This document shows, in pieces, positions 56,828 to 64,000 of a stretch of DNA of 64,000 bases. The DNA lies in assembly GCF_000149955.1 (NCBI RefSeq), contig NC_030987.1, positions 3,777,190-3,841,189 on the forward strand, read 5' to 3'. Under the pieces are notes generated by a model. It made no database searches. It saw only the letters and a list, made by a program, of their open reading frames with translations, and was not told the DNA's origin. The stretch is from Fusarium oxysporum f. sp. lycopersici 4287 (Eukaryota; Ascomycota; Sordariomycetes; Hypocreales; Nectriaceae). Position 1 is the stretch's first letter, and every line of letters starts with the position of its first letter. The translations under genes were made by a program, and so were the position numbers.

Positions 56828-59800
56828 TTACATGTTCATGCCGCCGTCTTGGCCACCTCCTCCTTGGGGACCTCCAAAGAAGAACGTGTCAAAGGGGTTC
56901 ATCTGCGGCGCCTCACTAAAGTCATGGTGAAGGCCCTCCCAGTTCATGCTTAGACCCATATCGAGCTGCGACTGGTCCATGGCGGTGAAGTCTCCGTTCG
57001 ATGACGCGCCCAAATTCTGGAGGAACTCCATTGTTTGAGCATCTGGGTAGTCCTGTCCGTTGAATTGCTGTTGTTGTCCACCATAGGATCCTCCGCCGTT
57101 GGGCTGGGATGTCACTCGTCGAGGAATAGGTGAGGGAACCATTCCCGATTCTATAGGTGATCCCTCTTGCTTATGGCCAGAGTCTGTAGGGCTTGGTCCA
57201 CCTCGACTTCGCGATTTGAGCAAATATCCCTCTGCTGATCGCGCCATCGGGGGCGATGGCTGTGCATTCCCGTCGCCTGCAACAGACAATGTAGGAGAGG
57301 AGAGCGAGTCAGAAAGCGACAAATCAATCTGATAAGACGTCTGATCTGAGCCCTGCGGACGGTGACGTCCTTGCCCCGTCCCTTTCGATGAGTCCGGTGG
57401 GGTGTTCCACGCAGAACGTTGTCTTCGGGCCGTCGGGGCACCGAAACCGCCTGTTGAAGAGGCCATTTTAATGGTGGCCTTAGCTGTTCGATCGAACGCA
57501 TCTCGGCACGTCTCGGCGGGAGGGCACTTGTCGATCATATCTGTGAGAACCGATTTGGCAGCGAGGATAGTAAAGTCCACTTCATCCATGCTCTAGATCC
57601 ACTATTAGCTCATTTCTCCGAGGTCTCTGGATTTGGTCAAAGCTTACCAGGCGACTTCGTACGATGGGCGAGTGCCAAATAGCATAAAGGTACGAGATTC
57701 CCGCCATGAACAGGTGATGGGTGGAAAGATAGGTGTAGCTCACCAACCCACTGAGATGGAGTTGTCTATATATGCGGAGGATCTTTTGGCCTGCCTCTGC
57801 AACTTTCAGGTAGATTCGGTCCTCGTCTTCACGAAGCTCTGCTTGGAACGCCGTTGGGCTGTTAACCTCATTTGATGAATTATACTCACCCTCGAACATG
57901 GCGGGAACACTTAGACTCTGACGATAGAGCATTATGATTGCCTGCCAGTAATTGAGCTCGAGGAACTCGGTCGAAAACATGACACCCGTCTCTTGTCTCG
58001 ATGGTGCTGACGTCTTCCACTGATACAGCCTTCGATCGATATCTATGCGCCATGAACGGAACGAATCAAACTGTACGAGGAAGGGCGATGGAAGATGAAT
58101 GTGCATATCTGGGAACTTTCCCTGCACACCCGCCTTAGCGATCTGGGCTTGATTGTACTGCAACACCTGAAGAATTTCTGATTGCAGCAGCCGCAGTCGG
58201 AAGTAATGATGGGCAACATGCTTGTAGCTGGGTTGGAGCTGATCTGATGGTGGATCTATAAGCCCGGTCGGCGTAATATAGTCGTCGTCCAACAACGAAG
58301 GAAACTCAGTTGTGATGACCTGATCGCTGACGCCGAATGGTCTTCCAACGCATGTGCTAACCAGACGATCGAGAGAGTATGTGCACCACCATAAACGGCG
58401 CCTCATATCTCGCACCCACAACTTCTTCCCCCGGGTTTGTGTCCCATTCTCTCGGGAACCAGCACCATCAGTCTGTTCACTTTCGTTAGGTAAGGAATCA
58501 ATTTCCCTATCATCCTCATAGTGAAGGCCGAGATCAACGGCAAGTCGAACGGCAACACCAATAATGTACCTGGTCCGTGTCAGTCAGGTGAGTTCACACA
58601 CCACATACGATCAATCAGCACATACCAGAGGCCAGGGGGGACAGGTCGAAGCAGAGCGAAATTGGCCAGAAGAAGTACGGCTTGCAGAACTTCTAACCCT
58701 CCGCCACTGTTACTCAAACACGATTCTAGGTGCACGATTGCGCTCGCGTGATACTCTTCTGGCTCACATCGATTTTTGTTGTCTGCACCAGCATCGCCAG
58801 ATGAGTCAGATTTCACTGGCTCGCCAACAATGACACCACAGCCGATGGCGAAAACCATATTCAACAAATACAGCTCTCGCGAGCCTCGGGCCGGATCCTG
58901 AGTGGCATATATGCGTTCGAATGTCTGCATAAACTCTCCTCTGTGCAGAATTGGGATCTGAGGGTTCGAGTGTTCAAAGTATAACCTCACGAGCCGCAAG
59001 CCGACTTCTTTACTAGGAAAACTTGCAGGCTTGATAGACGGCCTGGTATGAAGGCCGAAAAACGAATCGCGAAGAGAAGCTCCATTGCCGCTTGGTTGCC
59101 GAGGATTCCTTGGATCATTCGGATTCGGTTGACCAGAGGATGAATACTGAACTGCAGCATATACGACCCGGGCGAATGAGACACCAGATGCGGATGCTAA
59201 AGACCGAGGTTTCGAGGGGCTCACGATGTTGAGAAACCCTGATTGGCCCGACTTTTTCTTAAGCGATTCCACCGCCTGGCTCTGAGGCCTGCGGTCGCCG
59301 GCTTCTGATGGTCCGGAATAACCTGTTTCGGTGGCGGAGTTGATACTGGCGGTGTCGGTGCCTATTCGAGAACACAATTCGAGGTTTTCGGCTGGGGGGA
59401 AGGCGATGTTATTGGCGCTAAGCAGGTTCTCGAGCTGCTCGACTCGGGTTTCGAGATAGTAAACATAACTGCGCGCAAGGTCAACATTTGATCATTAATC
59501 GTCTTCGATGGTTTTGTGGCGCGTTGTCGAGGTCTGTGATGACCACAAGATTACGCATCTGGACAATCGCGCGCTTGCAATGCCTTATCGTACCTGCGTG
59601 GGATTTCCTTCTTTGTGATGGGATCATAGCCAACACAAGCGACTCCTGCCTTAGCGCAACTTGCGCAGCTCGGTAGCTTCTGATCACAACGATTTTTACG
59701 TAGGCGACAACGGTTACAGGCGCTGACGTTGCGAAAGTTACTGCTCTGGCCTGCCTTGGCCGCTACTGACGGAGAGGCGGTAGTGGAAGATGCTGAAGCG

Positions 59801-59937
59801 CCATCGGCTTGGAGACGTTCGCGCTCACGATCCTGGGGGCTCGGCTGGCCGTTGCGCGGCGATCCATCGTCATTCGAGTTCTGTCGCTGTCGCTTTGCGG
59901 GTTGCGAGCTCGGAGACGGAGGGCCACGCGCAGGCAT
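56828..59937 (-). CDS. Zn2Cys6 transcription factor, Ppr1-like
   Basis: A nuclear regulator. Exons 59594-59937, 58626-59468, 57648-58569 and 56828-57592, all GT-AG, give 957 residues. The Zn2Cys6 cluster has Cys74, 77, 84, 91, 94 and 101. The sequence after it (YDPITKKEIPRSYVYYLETRVEQLE) closely follows yeast Ppr1, where the corresponding linker and dimer coil read DPATGKDVPRSYVFFLE; intron 1 splits this block. The middle carries a fungal_trans (PF04082) domain (RLYFEHSNPQIPILHRGEF; DMRRRLWWCTYSLDRLVSTCVGRPFGV). The tail is Ser/Pro/Gln/Gly-rich, probably activating. Yeast Ppr1 induces pyrimidine genes and Aspergillus UaY, of similar type, purine catabolism. The sequence alone cannot choose between them. 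URA5 lies in this window about 50 kb away, which is not evidence of control. Confidence 0.88.
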
Positions 59938-62900
59938 TGTAACGGCCCGGCGGGCAACCGAAGACGGCGCCGATAAGTTTGCGACGGGGTCGGAGATGAA
60001 GAGAAGTGGCTCGGGCGGAGTGACGCAGATCAGCCGGAGAAAGCGATATCCAAGTGGTCGGTCTTAGGTTGTCGTCTGTGAATTGATGATGGAGACGGAG
60101 AGAGTGGGTTTGAGCTTGCTTGAGCTTAGTCGGGGGACGGAGACGGGGGCGGAAGGTGGCAGGTGAAAGGCGGAACGGTAGATTGAGTGTTCCGGTCGGG
60201 GCTAACAATTAACGAAACGAACGGGCGGAGAAGGTAAGCGCGGTTCTGAGGACAGTAACAGGAAGGCAGCTACTCCGAATGGGTGGGATAGATGAGACAA
60301 AAAGGCAGGAGCTGGACAATTGAAGGATATGGATAAAGGCGGGAAGGGATCGACGAGCCGCTGTAGCCGCTAACGTTTGTCAAAGCGCAAGGTGTTTGTC
60401 AACTGTATTATAGCTGATATCTGATGAATTGGGGGTTCAAGGATATGAGAAGAAGGGCATTATAATAAGATCAAGTGGTTGCCGAGCTGCCTAAATCTTC
60501 CAGAATTGGCCAACCTAGATTATCAGTCAAACAAGCAACGGCTTCTTTGCTGACTATTTGTTGTCTGCGGGGACCAACCAAGGTATCGTGGAGTTTGGCC
60601 CATGACCCCCAAGAACAACGATTCTGGCTGTCAACGTCGTAGAAAGTCGAGACTAAGCTGGGGCCTGGACTAAGCGAAAGTCATGGCAAGTGGTCCCTGA
60701 AAGAGGGGACCTATCAACTGTGCATATTCCTCAGTATAAGGAGGCAATATCTCGTGGTGGAGGTGACGGTGGTTGATGGCCGCTTCTGGATGAGTCTGTG
60801 ATGATGATAATTGTCACGTTTGTTTCATGGAGGATGGAGACAAACAAGGGTCTTGAAGTTTCCAGTTGTAAGCAATTAGAAGTTTTCAGCCGAATTACAC
60901 GGCACAAGGATCCAGGTAGTAGGTATCAAGATGGTTCAGACAATAGCTTTGTTAAGGAGTATAAGATACTATAAGGTAGACTCGATAACAATGCATTGTC
61001 TCGATTCTCAAAACTGCAAACAAGCCGCAAGAAAAAAAGCAAAGAAGAAAAGACCCTCCTTGTTGGCCAAAGTGCAAGTGCTGTCAATAACCAGACAAGG
61101 GTCCTTCCAGATTCATCCCAGTTGAATCCTGTAGCGAGCAGGTGGGGGAAAGATGATTTCTCTACGAATTGGCTCCTTGTATTGGCTAGTTTATTCGTCT
61201 CTCAACTCATCATTTCTGTAAGGAAGAAAGCCTTCAAAGTCAACTGCAAATCTGTGAATTAATGTTCTTGGCATGCAGCACCTTAAAAACGCCTTGTTTA
61301 TCATCCTGTCGATCCTCTCCTGCAAACCAGACTTACAAGTTTGAGGCGTATCATGACAACGAATCATCTTATCAGTGTTTGCTCTTGTCTTCTTTTCCTT
61401 TCTTTTTACTTGCTGAAATAGCCACAGCGATCGTGATTTGAGTCTTGTATCCGAAGTTGTCCGGCTTTATAACCGGTCCCCTTCATCCTGCTCTCAGCTT
61501 TCGCCGCCAGATACCCCATTGGGGCATTGACAGCGGCACAGTGCAGTTGTATATATGAGACATCCCGCTTTTCAGTCTTTGACTGAGTGTTGCTTGTAAG
61601 TGAGAAGAGACGAGGAAGAGGTTACTTTGAGTTATACTCGAGTTCCTCTTATGTACAACGATCTTCCTATGCCGAATTACACTACTCACCGTATCATATT
61701 CAGTGAGTATATCGCTGGCCCGGCTCCGTTGACCTGAACCTTGTCAACGGGCTTGTCTCTTGGACCGGATCGGATGCAGCCTGGCGGTTGGCTGCATCAT
61801 CACCAACACCAGCCAACATCTTCTCCGATTCCCGATTTGAGATGCCGGTCACCGTATTCGTAAGCTGCACAAGCATGAATAAGCTCACGAAGAAATTCCG
61901 ATTTCCTGGTTACCCGATCCCTATCTCTTTATTGCCGCTTCGACTATCCATCGATATATCCTCATGCAAACTTTAAAGCGTCACACGTAGAAGATCTATA
62001 CTAATAACCAACAATAATCTCTCCTACCACGATTTGTCACAGCCAAATCAATCATATCTCCCTCCTGCCATTTACCTCTTTCGAAAGGTGTACAAACCTC
62101 CTCAACACACAGCAAGGGTCCATCCTCTCCATCATTTTTAGCCTCTCTCCACACCACCCAACCTCACTTCAAGCTCCAAACATCCATTAGAGCGCGCGAA
62201 TAAACTGAAGCAGAAGATGTTGAAATTGATTAAACTCATACGATTTCCACGATTACTTGCAAGCAAGTGCGATTCCCGACTGCAACCACCCAATTCACCT
62301 TTGCACGTACAGATTCGCCCGCGACTAGCAGTTCCCCGTGTATCATCAGATCATGGGGTTTCCAAGGACAAGGGTATTGTTACCTCATTTTCCTGTCCTC
62401 TTTTCTCGATGCCTTTTTGGTTACCGACATACAGGTGAGTCTGTCTGTATCCTTTATAGGAAATTCACATCCTGGCTGCCTGATGCTACACTGCGGTTGC
62501 ACGGGATTTATCACGAGGTCAATCACAAGGTCTAAAGCAACTACATGCGACTACATGCATACTCGGGTACCTCGATTATTATGTGAAACTCTGTCATATG
62601 TATCAAAACAAGATGCATTGTTGTCTTCGGCCATGCCGTGTCACGCACGTTCCGTTCTGCACTTTGACCGCTGCCATTCCAGCTGCAGCATGCGTATGCG
62701 TAAGCATATCAAGCATCACCGTCTGTCTATGTATCTCCATGTCACTCAGGCACCGCGAAGAAAGTAGTGGCATGCATATATCTTTGTTCAATGAGACGGC
62801 AGTCTCGAAATTACTGCCACTGACATTATCCTTTCTTACACCGCCAGTTCCGCCCCGTGAGGTAGCCAGAACTGAGAATCGCAAACTCTTAAAAGTCTGA

Positions 62901-63367
62901 AAACAAACGCTACCGACAACTGCGAGGCCACCAAGAACCCCCATACCGAAAAACGCCTTCTAAACCACCGGGGTCCTGTCGTTGACGATACAGCATGGGC
63001 TGGTGCCATCGGCCGTGTAGCAAAATCCATTACAAAAATTTCCCTTCCCAAAATATCGTCCTTCTACTTTGTCGTTGAATCCTTCGTTCGTTGAATGAAT
63101 CCATAGTCTATGTTTCGTGAAAAGAGTTCCCAAGCTCATCCATCTTCTTTTTTTCCCTCTTGTTGTAAAACGCCTGTTCCATGCCTGATCGCTGTGTTGG
63201 AAGAAAAAAAGGGGGTATTTTTCGACATGGGCCTAGCATGCCCTTTATACAATCCGTCCCTAAAAGAAATGACGCCAGATTGTTTCGATTCTTCGCTTGC
63301 TCGAAACATTCAAACTCCGGTGAAAATCCAAGCCGTATGTTGCTGTTGCTTCATGCTGATTGATTCC
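59938..63367. other. 3.4 kb region without a supported gene
   Basis: Upstream of the Ppr1-like gene (-). Open frames are short (longest about 166 codons at 62267-62767, overlapping two other frames). A C/T- and C/A-rich stretch at about 61990-62210 looks like a promoter/leader for a plus-strand transcript, followed by ATG at 62217 opening a 73-codon frame with no recognisable product; a small spliced gene or non-coding RNA there is possible but not demonstrated. The last 250 bases should hold the 3' untranslated region of the edge gene. Confidence 0.4.
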
Positions 63368-64000
63368 TTAAACACTCTCCTCCTCGTCGTAGTCGGTGAA
63401 AAGACCCTCATCCAAGAGAGGGTCCTCCTCGGGCATCACATCATCCTGAGGTCCGCCCTCGGTAATTTGGGAGCTGAGATATGCTCCGACAATGGTGATA
63501 AGTCCGCTAAACCACCAAGCCAGTCCAGAGTATCCAGTCTGAAGACCCCAAGAGTAAAGAAGACCAGACAGGGTTGGGCCCAGAGCACGGCACAAGCTAG
63601 CAGTTGAGGCTGCAATTCCGTTGATCGTTCCAAGGACCTGCTTAGATGGCGCCGAGTTGGCCAGCAGGATGGCGTTGCTGGGGTATGCCATGGTGGAGAA
63701 GGTGCACTTCCAGATGACAAGGAGGTAGATAGCCGGCATTCTCATAGAGTCGGGGAGTAGCACAAGGTAGGGTGTGACCAGGTAGAGCGCAAAGTACGAG
63801 AATGCGAGGATTCGGAAGAGGCGGAGAGATCCAAGTCGTCGGGTAACTGGAGGAACGATGAGATAGTTGGAGAAGAGTGAGTAGAGTCCCTGAACCGACA
63901 TGATGACGCCGATCATCTTAGTCTCGAGGCCGAATCCATCGGTAAACTTGAAGGGGAGGTCATGAACGGGGTGTTCAGGTCGCTTGGTGCTCAGGAAGAC
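63368..64000 (-). CDS. MFS transporter, C-terminal part (cut by window edge)
   Basis: The frame is open to the right edge, so the N terminus lies outside the window; 210 residues are visible, with no intron. At least five hydrophobic segments can be seen (GVIMSVQGLYSLFSNYLIVP; LRLFRILAFSYFALYLVTPYL; MPAIYLLVIWKCTFST; ASTASLCRALGPTLSGLLYS; GLAWWFSGLITIVGAYLSS), matching the second half of a major facilitator. LLANSAPSKQVLGTINGIAAS and RALGPTLSG are typical of the Ycr023c/tetracycline-resistance-like branch. The tail EEDPLLDEGLFTDYDEEESV is acidic with an E-xxx-LL sorting signal, which suggests vacuolar or endosomal location. Substrate unknown. Confidence 0.85.
   Translation of the reverse strand, partial: VFLSTKRPEHPVHDLPFKFTDGFGLETKMIGVIMSVQGLYSLFSNYLIVPPVTRRLGSLRLFRILAFSYFALYLVTPYLVLLPDSMRMPAIYLLVIWKCTFSTMAYPSNAILLANSAPSKQVLGTINGIAASTASLCRALGPTLSGLLYSWGLQTGYSGLAWWFSGLITIVGAYLSSQITEGGPQDDVMPEEDPLLDEGLFTDYDEEESV

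Noticed and set aside
62267..62767. 166-codon plus-strand open frame
   Set aside because: Cys/His-rich but without zinc-finger spacing, overlaps two other open frames and shows no recognisable family.
1..64000. CRISPR array, transposon, secondary-metabolite cluster or 5S/tRNA gene
   Set aside because: No regularly spaced repeats, no transposase or reverse transcriptase, no biosynthetic backbone enzyme and no complete tRNA or 5S sequence were recognised by eye; short non-coding RNAs could still be missed.

Overview
This is a 64 kb piece of nuclear chromosome from a filamentous ascomycete, most likely a Hypocreales species such as Fusarium. The evidence is short introns (about 48-180 nt) with GTRNGT donors and CTAAC-type branch sites, fungal-only families (two Zn2Cys6 transcription factors, a Ppr1-type regulator, a DUF2415-like WD protein), and family-level matches to yeast and Neurospora-type housekeeping proteins. 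The species is inferred. I resolved 19 complete gene models and one gene cut by the right edge. A 100-N assembly gap at 41684-41783 lies inside one gene.

Layout, left to right: Rab GDI (+), NOG1 GTPase (-), orotate phosphoribosyltransferase URA5 (+), a GNAT acetyltransferase (-), Ddi1 protease/ubiquitin receptor (+), Rrp8 rRNA methyltransferase (-), a 5.1 kb gene desert, a Zn2Cys6 regulator (+), proteasome alpha5 PUP2 (-), gamma-tubulin complex GCP2/SPC97 (+), an HLTF/Rad5-like SNF2-RING ATPase (-), SRP68 (+), a small membrane protein (+), mitochondrial Hsp70 SSC1 (-), a WD/DUF2415-like protein (+, with gap), an L-2-hydroxyglutarate dehydrogenase-like protein (-), a coiled-coil protein (-), a 5.9 kb gene desert, a PH-domain protein (+), an RS-rich membrane protein (+), a Ppr1-like Zn2Cys6 regulator (-), a 3.4 kb desert, and the C-terminal end of an MFS transporter (-).

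The genes do not form a biosynthetic cluster or mobile island. They are core functions: protein turnover (DDI1, PUP2), ribosome assembly (NOG1, RRP8), secretion and traffic (GDI1, SRP68), microtubule nucleation, mitochondrial protein import, pyrimidine synthesis and regulation. The strands of the first eleven genes alternate strictly, giving a chain of head-to-head promoters and tail-to-tail ends. The large non-coding blocks sit at head-to-head intervals, mainly upstream of regulatory genes, with a further one before the edge transporter.

The most interesting observations concern gene structure rather than a new system: two GC-AG introns (one unavoidable in PUP2), a DDI1 start codon split by an intron, a stop-free 48-nt intron in the SNF2 gene, several same-phase splice acceptors in the GCP2 gene, candidate upstream ORFs including a start-stop ATG-TAA, a 10-bp inverted repeat upstream of SSC1, and a tRNA-like hairpin in the 46-52 kb desert. 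All splice models come from reading sequence and reading frame only; there is no transcript evidence here.
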